Shown one piece after another: positions 1 to 5,031 of a stretch of 5,031 nucleotides of DNA. Origin of the DNA: CAVDWX01 sp963612735 (GTDB lineage: Bacteria; Bacillota_I; Bacilli_A; RFN20; CAG-826); NCBI GenBank assembly GCA_963612735.1, contig CAVDWX010000090.1, positions 1 through 5,031 on the forward strand, given 5' to 3'. The position numbers and the translations under genes were made by a program. The notes beneath the pieces are model-generated. The model was not told the DNA's origin. It ran no database searches and saw only the letters and a program-made list of their open reading frames with translations. Positions within the stretch are counted from its first letter, which is position 1, and each line of letters begins with the position of its first letter.

Positions 1-966
1 GAAACTAGAAGCAAAATTAGTATTATTTAGAGTTAATGAATTATTAGTGGAATCTACATTCCAAGAAGTAGGAATAGCACCAATTCTCGTAACTTTCGCA
101 TCGACTGTTTCGGTGTTTTTATTAGTGAATACGATATCGGAATAAGTTATTGCACTTGGCATATTGTAGTTCATGAAACCAATTTGAGGTTTACGGTATT
201 GCATGCTAGAAGGATTTCCTAACGGAGCAGTCATCGCATCTATAGCATATAAAGGAGTGTAAATAGTTAAAGGAGTAACTCCATCGGCTTGATAAGCATC
301 GACTTGAACTTGAATGATATCCACGAGTCGATCTTTATAAGTAGAACGTTTGACGTGTAAAGTCATATCAAAGCCAACATTAATGGCAATAGTCGAATTA
401 TTAGCTAAAGAAATATCACTATCATCGCTAGTTTTCCACGTTACTGAGGTAAAAGTACTACGAGTAACAAATTCACCATCTGGCATAATAGCGGAACTAT
501 AACCCCCATCAAATTGGCCATTAACATGATTCAAGAAAAAAGCATCTCCTAATGTATTAGCTCCTGTCCATTTTAAAACAAATGTCATGTAATTAGTGTC
601 ATTATAATAAATACTAAAACCTGTTCCTAAGTCAGAACCTGTTGTCCAAGAAGAATTATAAACATGCGTTTTTAAAGAATAATTGCCAGCGCGTGTGTCA
701 AATTGATCGCTAACTGCAAAATTAGAATCCCAAGCACCTTGATATATTAAACTATTTGTCGATGTGGAAATTGAACCAACAATACCTGCGCCAGTTGCAG
801 GCGCTCTTAATGCAAATGCATTGTAGTCGATATCATAAGTAGAATTTGTCCCTTCTGCTTTAATGGGTTTAACATTGCTTAAAGATGTGATTGCACTAAC
901 AGCGGTAACAGGCAATGTTAAAAAAGTTAAAATAGTCGAAATCTTAAGAAAATTTTTCACTTTCAT
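1..966 (-). CDS. Exported Ser/Thr/Asn-rich protein of unrecognised family, N-terminal part (3' end outside the window)
   Basis: The frame is open from ATG at 966 to base 1: 322 codons with no stop, so the C-terminus is missing. The start is supported by an AAAGGA site 9 nt upstream. Residues 1-25 look like a Sec signal peptide: Lys at 2, 4 and 8, a hydrophobic stretch at 9-23, then V-S-A at 23-25 as a likely cleavage site (I-K-A at 35-37 is an alternative). The mature part is rich in Ser, Thr, Asn, Tyr and Gly and has no Cys in the visible part. Alternating polar/hydrophobic segments with aromatics (about 44-225, for example Y-M-T-F-V-L-K-W at 126-133) suggest a beta-sandwich, perhaps LamG- or carbohydrate-binding-like. 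A second, possibly Ig-like, region starts near 260. I recognise no catalytic motif. It lies downstream of the ara operon behind a terminator and its own promoter. A role in binding or degrading arabinan or arabinoxylan is inference from position only; an adhesin is also possible. Confidence 0.85.
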   Translation of the reverse strand, partial: MKVKNFLKISTILTFLTLPVTAVSAITSLSNVKPIKAEGTNSTYDIDYNAFALRAPATGAGIVGSISTSTNSLIYQGAWDSNFAVSDQFDTRAGNYSLKTHVYNSSWTTGSDLGTGFSIYYNDTNYMTFVLKWTGANTLGDAFFLNHVNGQFDGGYSSAIMPDGEFVTRSTFTSVTWKTSDDSDISLANNSTIAINVGFDMTLHVKRSTYKDRLVDIIQVQVDAYQADGVTPLTIYTPLYAIDAMTAPLGNPSSMQYRKPQIGFMNYNMPSAITYSDIVFTNKNTETVDAKVTRIGAIPTSWNVDSTNNSLTLNNTNFASSF

Positions 967-975
967 ATATGTTTT

Positions 976-981
976 TCCTTT
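976..981 (-). promoter_or_regulatory. Shine-Dalgarno site of the exported-protein gene
   Basis: AAAGGA on the minus strand lies 9 nt before the ATG at 966. It fixes this start, which also gives a well-formed signal peptide. Confidence 0.75.
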
Positions 982-1001
982 GCACTATGGCTTATGTCTA
1001 A

Positions 1002-1030
1002 ATTGTAGAAAATAGGTAAAATTCAAACAA
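1002..1030 (-). promoter_or_regulatory. Candidate sigma-A promoter of the exported-protein gene
   Basis: On the minus strand, TTGTTT (1030-1025, 3/6 match to TTGACA) and TACAAT (1007-1002, 5/6 match to TATAAT) are separated by exactly 17 nt. Transcription would begin near 995, giving a leader of about 30 nt that includes the AAAGGA site. The promoter lies after the terminator at 1112-1143, so the gene is probably a separate transcription unit from the ara operon. The -35 box overlaps an inverted repeat at 1029-1047, which could place it under control of a DNA-binding regulator. Confidence 0.55.
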
Positions 1031-1047
1031 GCAATATTGTCTTGCTT
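1029..1047. repeat. Inverted repeat AAGCAA-N7-TTGCTT, possible operator
   Basis: Perfect 6-bp arms at 1029-1034 and 1042-1047 flank a 7-nt centre. The repeat touches the -35 box of the promoter for the exported protein, where a bound repressor would block RNA polymerase. A related, less perfect repeat precedes the kinase gene (4898-4918). On the plus strand it is followed by T residues to 1051 and could also be read as a short terminator, but no plus-strand gene leads into it. Function is inferred. Confidence 0.4.
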
Positions 1048-1062
1048 TTTTGTAATTTTGTA

Positions 1063-1075
1063 TTTGATTATCAAA
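1063..1075. repeat. 13-bp palindrome TTTGAT-T-ATCAAA, possible regulator site
   Basis: The 6-bp arms (1063-1068 and 1070-1075) are perfectly complementary around a single central base. It lies about 33 bp upstream of the -35 box of the exported-protein promoter, in a non-coding stretch. Its size and position would suit a dimeric transcription factor. It is AT-rich, so chance occurrence is possible, and no matching copy was seen before the kinase gene. Confidence 0.3.
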
Positions 1076-1111
1076 CAAATTTATCATTTATGTATAGTTT
1101 TTAATCATATT

Positions 1112-1143
1112 AAAAAGAAGTGATAATAATTTGCTCACTTCTT
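1112..1143 (-). terminator. Rho-independent terminator of the ara operon
   Basis: In the minus-strand transcript a perfect 9-bp stem is formed by AAGAAGTGA (1143-1135) and TCACTTCTT (1123-1115), with an 11-nt loop. T residues follow to 1112, giving a run of five together with the stem end. It begins 12 nt after the araA stop codon. On the plus strand the stem is followed by AATACG, so it is not a bidirectional terminator. Confidence 0.8.
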
Positions 1144-1155
1144 AATACGATTAGA

Positions 1156-2583
1156 CTATTTTTCTAAATCGGTTAATTTAGTATTTTCATCAATGATACA
1201 AAGCTCTAAACCAGTAAAATTGGCAAATAATTTTATATCATCGAGCGTTAACTGTGTAGTAATAACAGAATGATGTCCGCCTCCATAATATAGCCAGGCT
1301 GAAGTTCCAGTTTTAAAATCTGGAATAATTTTCCACATTATTCTCGCTACTGGTAGTTTTGGCATTGGCTCAGGTTGTTTAACTAATTTAATTTTTGCAG
1401 CAATTAAGCGGAAATGAGTGCCCATATCCGCAAGAGTGATTTGTAGACCTTCTCCCTCAACGGAATCAAACACCAATCGAGCGGGATCATCTTTTCCTCC
1501 AATGCTTAATGGATGGACTTGAATTTGAGGCTTATTAATAGCAAATGAAGGTGGAACTTCAAGCATATGAGAACCTAGTTCAATTTCTTCTCCATAAGTC
1601 AAATCATAAGTATAATCTTCAATAAACCCAGTCGCCCCTTTTCGTCCTCTAGCGATTTCACTTAATGTGGCCACTAAAGCGGGAGTTTTATAGTCTCCTT
1701 CTGGACCAAAAGCAATATTTTCTAACATTAAATCTTGAACTGCTAGACCAGGTAGAGCACTTAATCCGTGCAAATCTTGGAAGTTATCAGTAATAGCGCT
1801 TACGTTTTCTTTTTTAACGAATTTCCTAATAGCAATTTCATATAAAGCTTGCGTTCGAATGGCTTCTAGATTATCGGTACAAATATCGTATTTTTTTCGA
1901 TAATCATTTAATTGATCTTCAATCTCTTCTTCTTTTACTTCGTTGACAATATCCACTAGGTCGCCAATACCGTAATAATTAACATTCCATCCTAAATCAA
2001 TTTCAGATTGAACACGGTCTCCATCAGTCACTGCAACATCTCTCATATTTGAGCCAAACATAGCCACTCGAAGGTTAAAAGCTTTTTTAATTCCTAAACA
2101 AACATCACCGAATGTTTTTACTTCTTTTATAAAATCTTCGTCTTTATAATATCCAGACACAATGTGTTGTTTTATTTTTAATCTTGCGGCAATAAAACCA
2201 AATTCACGATCACCGTGCGCTGATTGATTTAGATTCATAAAATCCATATCAATATTTTCATATGGAAGTTTTTGATTAAATTGGGTGTGTAAATGAAGCA
2301 TTGGTTTTTGAAGTTTCTTTAAACCTCTAATCCACATTTTCGAGGGAGAAAAAGTATGCATCCAAGTAATAATTCCAATACATTCTTTATCAAAATTTGC
2401 CTTTAAAATATAGTCTAAGCATAGTTCAGAACTAGTCACAGTTCCAAGATATTCAATATCGAATTTATCACCTACTGCTTGTGAAAGAAAATCGACCATT
2501 TCTAAAGAATCTTGTTTGACTTGTTTTAAAACCTCTTCCCCGTATAGCTCTTGACTACCAGTAATAAAATATAACTTATCCAT
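1156..2583 (-). CDS. araA: L-arabinose isomerase
   Basis: This cytoplasmic, metal-dependent enzyme interconverts L-arabinose and L-ribulose, the first step of the pathway. The 475-residue protein is full length for the shorter Gram-positive members of the family (E. coli has 500) and has the conserved N-terminus F-I-T-G-S-Q-E-L-Y-G (6-15). By alignment from memory with E. coli metal ligands Glu306, Glu333, His350 and His450, the equivalents are Glu295 (F-G-P-E-G-D-Y-K-T), Glu322 (I-E-D-Y-T-Y), His339 (G-S-H-M-L-E-V) and one of His437/His438 (G-G-G-H-H-S-V). The G-G-K-D-D-P-A-R-L block at 362-370 is also typical. The start is 2 nt after the araD stop, with AAGGAG 11 nt upstream. It is the last gene of the operon, ends in TAG and is followed directly by a terminator. 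No active-site residue appears to be missing. Confidence 0.97.
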   Translation of the reverse strand: MDKLYFITGSQELYGEEVLKQVKQDSLEMVDFLSQAVGDKFDIEYLGTVTSSELCLDYILKANFDKECIGIITWMHTFSPSKMWIRGLKKLQKPMLHLHTQFNQKLPYENIDMDFMNLNQSAHGDREFGFIAARLKIKQHIVSGYYKDEDFIKEVKTFGDVCLGIKKAFNLRVAMFGSNMRDVAVTDGDRVQSEIDLGWNVNYYGIGDLVDIVNEVKEEEIEDQLNDYRKKYDICTDNLEAIRTQALYEIAIRKFVKKENVSAITDNFQDLHGLSALPGLAVQDLMLENIAFGPEGDYKTPALVATLSEIARGRKGATGFIEDYTYDLTYGEEIELGSHMLEVPPSFAINKPQIQVHPLSIGGKDDPARLVFDSVEGEGLQITLADMGTHFRLIAAKIKLVKQPEPMPKLPVARIMWKIIPDFKTGTSAWLYYGGGHHSVITTQLTLDDIKLFANFTGLELCIIDENTKLTDLEK

Positions 2584-2585
2584 TT

Positions 2586-3293
2586 TTATTTTTTCTCCTT
2601 ATTTTGTCCGTAATAAGCGTTTTTACCGTGTTTTCTTAAATAATGTTTATCTAATAAATATTGAGGTATTGAATCAATATTTTTATTCAAAATAAAGGTT
2701 AATAAAGCCATCCTTGCAATCTCTTCTAATACCGTTGCATGATAAACTGCTTCAAAAGCATCTTTACCATAAGCAAAAACGCCGTGATTCTTGACCAATA
2801 TCCCTGGAATAGCTTCAATATCAATGTTTCTATTTTTAATTGTTTCGTTAATGACTACACCCGTATTTTTTTCATAATCATCTTCTAATTCCTCTTTGCT
2901 TAATGCTCTTGTACAAGGAATAGATCCATAAAAATAATCCGCGTGAGTGGTACCAAGGGGAATGATATCTAATCCAGCTTGAGCAAAGCTAACGGCATAT
3001 GTCGAATGAGTGTGAACAATACCATTTACATTTTGATGAACTTTATATATTTCAAGATGTGTTTTAGTGTCGCTCGATGGTTTTAATTCGCCTTCGATGA
3101 TGTTTCCATCTAGGTCCACTACTACCATATCGCTAGGTTTCATTTTTTCATAAGAAACTCCACTCGGCTTAATCACAACTAATCCCGTTTCTTTATCTCT
3201 TTGTGAGACATTGCCCCAAGTGTAAATGACTAACTTATTTTCCACTAACTCTAAATTAGCTTCGTACACTTTCTTTTTTAATTCTTCTAACAT
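2586..3293 (-). CDS. araD: L-ribulose-5-phosphate 4-epimerase
   Basis: This cytoplasmic class II aldolase-family zinc enzyme converts L-ribulose-5-phosphate to D-xylulose-5-phosphate. The 235 residues match the E. coli enzyme (231) almost without gaps. With an offset of one, the zinc ligands Asp76, His95, His97 and His171 become Asp75 (P-S-S-D-T), His94 and His96 (H-T-H-S) and His170 (N-H-G). The catalytic Asp120 and Tyr229 become Asp119 (T-T-H-A-D-Y-F-Y-G) and Tyr228 (A-Y-Y-G-Q). The protein continues five residues past Y-Y-G-Q as N-K-E-K-K; those codons contain the araA ribosome-binding site. The start is 3 nt after the kinase stop, with GGAG 10 nt upstream. The paralogues UlaF and SgbE catalyse the same reaction in ascorbate and gulonate pathways, but the araA neighbour makes AraD the clear assignment. 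Confidence 0.96.
   Translation of the reverse strand: MLEELKKKVYEANLELVENKLVIYTWGNVSQRDKETGLVVIKPSGVSYEKMKPSDMVVVDLDGNIIEGELKPSSDTKTHLEIYKVHQNVNGIVHTHSTYAVSFAQAGLDIIPLGTTHADYFYGSIPCTRALSKEELEDDYEKNTGVVINETIKNRNIDIEAIPGILVKNHGVFAYGKDAFEAVYHATVLEEIARMALLTFILNKNIDSIPQYLLDKHYLRKHGKNAYYGQNKEKK
2595..2600 (-). promoter_or_regulatory. Shine-Dalgarno site of araA, embedded in the araD coding end
   Basis: AAGGAG on the minus strand lies 11 nt before the araA ATG. The same six bases are codons 232-233 (Lys-Glu) of araD, three codons before its TAA. A ribosome finishing araD therefore covers the araA initiation site, which suggests translational coupling. Confidence 0.8.
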
Positions 3294-3296
3294 ATA

Positions 3297-4874
3297 TCAT
3301 TCACTCCAATTATCAGCATCTTTTAAAAGGGTTAGTCCTCTAATATAACGTTTTTCAAATTGATTGAAACCTTCCACTAATTCAACATCAGGGAATGTAG
3401 TTTTGCTCTTAGCATTAACAAAAATTAAGTTGTTTAAGTAATCCACTAATGAAAGATTATTGTGGAACATGTAAGCCGCTAAAAGAGCCATTCCATAACT
3501 CCCTCCCTCATTCGAGGTCTCCATCAAAGTAATAGGTGTATTTAAGCTCGAGGCTAAATATAAATCCGCAACGCCTTCACTTTTAAATATGCCACCCGCT
3601 GCATAAAAATTTTTAGCGTTAATATTTTCATCTTTTAATAATTTATCTAGGCCAAACTTAAGTGTTGCAAAAGCGGAATAAATTTGAGCCCTAACAAAAT
3701 TAGATAAAGTAAAAGAAGAATTTTCATCTTTTATGAATAGAGGATGCCCATGTCTAATATTTGTAATATTTTCGCCGCTCGTATAATTGTAAGTAAGCAA
3801 TGTGCCGCAATCAGGTTCGCCGTTTAATGATTCCTTAAATAATTTATAGTAGATATCATTTTTAGAAATATTGCTACCAATCAATTGAGAATATTCATAA
3901 AAAAGATTGACCCAAGCATTAATTTCACTTGTGCAATTATTGCAGTGAACCATAGCCACTTCATTGCCAATAGAAGTGGTAACAATATCAATTTCTGGAT
4001 AATATTTACTCATTTTTTTATCTAGGACAATCATTCCAAAAATAGAGGTCCCAGCAGAAATATTTCCCGTCAAAGGTAAAATCGAATTAGTACAAACCAT
4101 TCCGGTTCCAGCATCGCCTTCAGGAGGGCAAAATAATACGCCTTCTTTTAAATCTCCATCAACATCTAAAAATAAAGCACCTTCTTTAGTTAATCTTCCA
4201 GCGTTTTGACCCGCTAATAAGATTTTAGGAAGTAATTCTTCAAGTCTAAAAGTAAGATTTTTTTCATTTAACAATGAATTAAATTTAACAAGCATTTCAT
4301 GATCATAATCTTTAGTAAGTGGATTAATAGGAAACATCCCCGAAGCATCACCAATTCCAAGTACTTTATTACCAGTTAATAGAAAATGAACATAACCTGA
4401 TAAAGTGGTAAAAAAAGAGATAGAAGGGACGTGTTCTTCGTTATTTAATATAGCTTGATATAGATGTGCGATTGACCATCTTGCCGGAATATGAAAATTG
4501 AATATTTCACTTAGTTTATAAGCCGCTTCGCTAGCGTTATTATTTCTCCACGTTCTAAACGGTACTAATAGGCGATTATCTTCATCAAAAGCCATATAGC
4601 CATGCATCATCGCCGATATTCCAATTGAACCAACCTCTTTTAAAACGTAATTGTATTTATTTTTTATATTATTTTTTAAATTTCGATAAGCATCTTGTAA
4701 ATGATTTTTTATATCACTAATAGAATAAGTCCATAAATTATTAATAAATCTATTTTCCCATGTAGAAAAGCCTTCACTAACAACATGAAAATTTTCATCA
4801 ATAAGAGTTAATTTAATACGAGTAGAACCAAGTTCTATACCAAGAGAAGTTTTAGGCCAATTAATTTTATTCAT
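3297..4874 (-). CDS. araB: FGGY-family carbohydrate kinase, probable L-ribulokinase
   Basis: The predicted reaction is ATP-dependent phosphorylation of L-ribulose to L-ribulose-5-phosphate in the cytoplasm. The 525 residues carry the FGGY/actin-fold marks: phosphate-1 loop L-G-I-E-L-G-S-T (11-18); P-E-G-D-A-G-T-G (251-258) with Asp254 as likely catalytic base; second phosphate loop S-A-G-T-S-I-F-G (273-280); adenine-side A-A-G-G-I-F (425-430); and the closing N-E-G-G-S-Y-G-M-A (455-463). It differs from classical E. coli AraB (566 residues, N-terminal G-L-D-F-G-S-D-S-V). It resembles, from memory, the alternative FGGY kinases in arabinose operons of Bacteroides and clostridia, so the symbol is used for pathway role. 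Xylulokinase is the main alternative; tight linkage to araD and araA argues for ribulose. The start is fixed by a TAA at 4889-4887 in frame and the motif near the N-terminus, yet no Shine-Dalgarno site precedes it. It ends in TGA, in the same frame as araD. Confidence 0.88.
   Translation of the reverse strand: MNKINWPKTSLGIELGSTRIKLTLIDENFHVVSEGFSTWENRFINNLWTYSISDIKNHLQDAYRNLKNNIKNKYNYVLKEVGSIGISAMMHGYMAFDEDNRLLVPFRTWRNNNASEAAYKLSEIFNFHIPARWSIAHLYQAILNNEEHVPSISFFTTLSGYVHFLLTGNKVLGIGDASGMFPINPLTKDYDHEMLVKFNSLLNEKNLTFRLEELLPKILLAGQNAGRLTKEGALFLDVDGDLKEGVLFCPPEGDAGTGMVCTNSILPLTGNISAGTSIFGMIVLDKKMSKYYPEIDIVTTSIGNEVAMVHCNNCTSEINAWVNLFYEYSQLIGSNISKNDIYYKLFKESLNGEPDCGTLLTYNYTSGENITNIRHGHPLFIKDENSSFTLSNFVRAQIYSAFATLKFGLDKLLKDENINAKNFYAAGGIFKSEGVADLYLASSLNTPITLMETSNEGGSYGMALLAAYMFHNNLSLVDYLNNLIFVNAKSKTTFPDVELVEGFNQFEKRYIRGLTLLKDADNWSE
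3301..3307 (-). promoter_or_regulatory. Shine-Dalgarno site of araD, embedded in the kinase coding end
   Basis: GGAGTGA on the minus strand (core GGAG, 3307-3304) lies 10 nt before the araD ATG at 3293. The bases are also part of the last three sense codons of the kinase (Trp-Ser-Glu). It shows that araD has its own initiation site and is not simply a continuation of the kinase frame. Confidence 0.75.
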
Positions 4875-4889
4875 AAATAATTGATATTA

Positions 4890-4895
4890 ATTATA
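4890..4895 (-). promoter_or_regulatory. Consensus -10 box close to the kinase start (alternative promoter)
   Basis: TATAAT is a perfect -10 hexamer, but at 16-18 nt upstream there is only a poor -35 (such as AAGCAC). Transcription from it would begin near 4883, about 9 nt before the ATG, giving an almost leaderless mRNA. That would fit the absence of a Shine-Dalgarno site. In such AT-rich DNA the hexamer may equally be chance. Confidence 0.3.
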
Positions 4896-4897
4896 AA

Positions 4898-4918
4898 AAG
4901 CAAATTTTATTCGTGCTT
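4898..4918. repeat. Imperfect inverted repeat AAGCA-N11-TGCTT, possible ara operator
   Basis: The 5-bp arms at 4898-4902 and 4914-4918 are complementary around an 11-nt centre. It lies 24 to 44 nt before the kinase ATG, just downstream of the candidate promoter at 4922-4950, where a repressor would block transcription. The arms match those of the repeat at 1029-1047 (AAGCAA/TTGCTT, total 19 bp against 21 here). Shared control of both units is inference. Confidence 0.35.
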
Positions 4919-4921
4919 TGG

Positions 4922-4950
4922 ATTACAATAATTAAAGATATACCTGCTAA
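4922..4950 (-). promoter_or_regulatory. Candidate sigma-A promoter of the ara operon
   Basis: On the minus strand, TTAGCA (4950-4945, 4/6 match to TTGACA) and TGTAAT (4927-4922, 5/6 match to TATAAT) are separated by 17 nt. Transcription would start near 4915, giving a leader of about 40 nt and placing the inverted repeat at 4898-4918 over the start point. It is the best spaced pair I found before the kinase gene; the perfect TATAAT at 4895-4890 is the competing choice. Confidence 0.4.
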
Positions 4951-4957
4951 AAAGCAA

Positions 4958-5031
4958 TACAAATTTACAATTTCCCTATTAGATAAAAATAGATAATAAG
5001 TAAAAAAGAATTGAATATTTTTATTCTACTA
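4958..5031. other. AT-rich non-coding end of the window
   Basis: I see no gene here. A TAGATA-AAAA-TAGATA direct repeat lies near 4979-4994. A weak hairpin can form in the minus-strand transcript from AGAAT (5027-5023) and ATTCT (5011-5007), followed by five T residues (5006-5002); it might be the terminator of a minus-strand gene beyond the window. An alternative fold uses GAATA/TATTC at 5013-5026. With one G-C pair per stem the support is poor. Confidence 0.25.

Larger units (their letters stand above)
4894..4957. repeat. Direct repeat of TAAAAAGCAA, two copies 54 bp apart
   Basis: Identical 10-mers occur at 4894-4903 and 4948-4957 in the leader of the ara operon (read TTGCTTTTTA in the transcribed direction). 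The first copy forms one arm of the inverted repeat at 4898-4918. The second overlaps the proposed -35 box and is part of a small TGCT-AAAA-AGCA hairpin (4945-4956). They could be paired half-sites for a regulator, but A-runs make chance matches fairly likely. Confidence 0.3.

Noticed and set aside
1..966. Plus-strand genes in this part of the window
   Set aside because: The minus-strand frame is open throughout with a signal peptide, ribosome-binding site and promoter; I saw no comparable support for plus-strand coding.
1029..1051. Plus-strand intrinsic terminator (AAGCAA/TTGCTT stem followed by T residues)
   Set aside because: No plus-strand gene leads into it, the stem is only 6 bp, and it coincides with a minus-strand -35 box, so an operator is the more useful reading.
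3291..3302. Reading the kinase and araD as one fused gene by treating TGA as Trp
   Set aside because: Every Trp codon in the four reading frames is TGG and araD has its own GGAG site at the right distance, so the standard stop reading is kept.
4875..5031. A CcpA cre site or a Bacillus-type AraR operator before the kinase
   Set aside because: I looked for TGNAANCGNNNNCA-type and ATTTGTACGTACAAAT-type sequences. Only partial similarities such as ATTTGTA are present, which is not enough in AT-rich DNA.
1..5031. CRISPR array, tRNA, rRNA, insertion sequence or phage attachment site
   Set aside because: No regularly spaced repeats, tRNA-like folds, transposase-like proteins or long terminal inverted repeats were found; the window is almost fully occupied by the four minus-strand genes.

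Overview
The window holds an L-arabinose catabolic operon, read entirely on the minus strand, followed by the 5' part of a gene for an exported protein. The DNA is AT-rich, with poly-A/T intergenic stretches. Shine-Dalgarno sites of the GGAG type precede three of the four genes. All 18 Trp codons in the four reading frames are TGG, and the stops are TGA, TAA and TAG. This suggests a low-GC Firmicutes/Bacilli-type bacterium, possibly a gut Erysipelotrichales or an Acholeplasma/Izemoplasma-like lineage. It is not a UGA=Trp mycoplasma. The taxonomic guess comes from composition only and is weak.

Layout in the direction of transcription (high to low coordinates). 5031-4875 is a leader with candidate promoters and short repeats. 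4874-3297 encodes an FGGY-family sugar kinase in the ribulokinase position. 3293-2586 is araD (L-ribulose-5-phosphate 4-epimerase). 2583-1156 is araA (L-arabinose isomerase). 1143-1112 is a good intrinsic terminator just after araA. 1111-967 is an intergenic region with a palindrome, an inverted repeat and a plausible sigma-A promoter. 966-1 is the N-terminal 322 codons of a Ser/Thr/Asn-rich protein with a signal peptide, still open at the window edge.

The three enzymes form the complete isomerase pathway: L-arabinose to L-ribulose (AraA), to L-ribulose-5-phosphate (kinase), to D-xylulose-5-phosphate (AraD), which enters the pentose phosphate pathway. The genes are 2-3 bp apart, and the ribosome-binding sites of araD and araA lie inside the coding ends of the genes before them, so translation is probably coupled. 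No arabinose transporter or regulator is in view. The exported protein has its own promoter and could act on arabinose-containing polymers outside the cell, but only its position suggests this.

Most of this is a conventional pathway. The points worth a second look are: the kinase and araD lie in the same frame, separated by one TGA; the kinase start lacks a Shine-Dalgarno site; AAGCA/TGCTT-type inverted repeats sit in front of both transcription units; and the exported protein is of unrecognised family.
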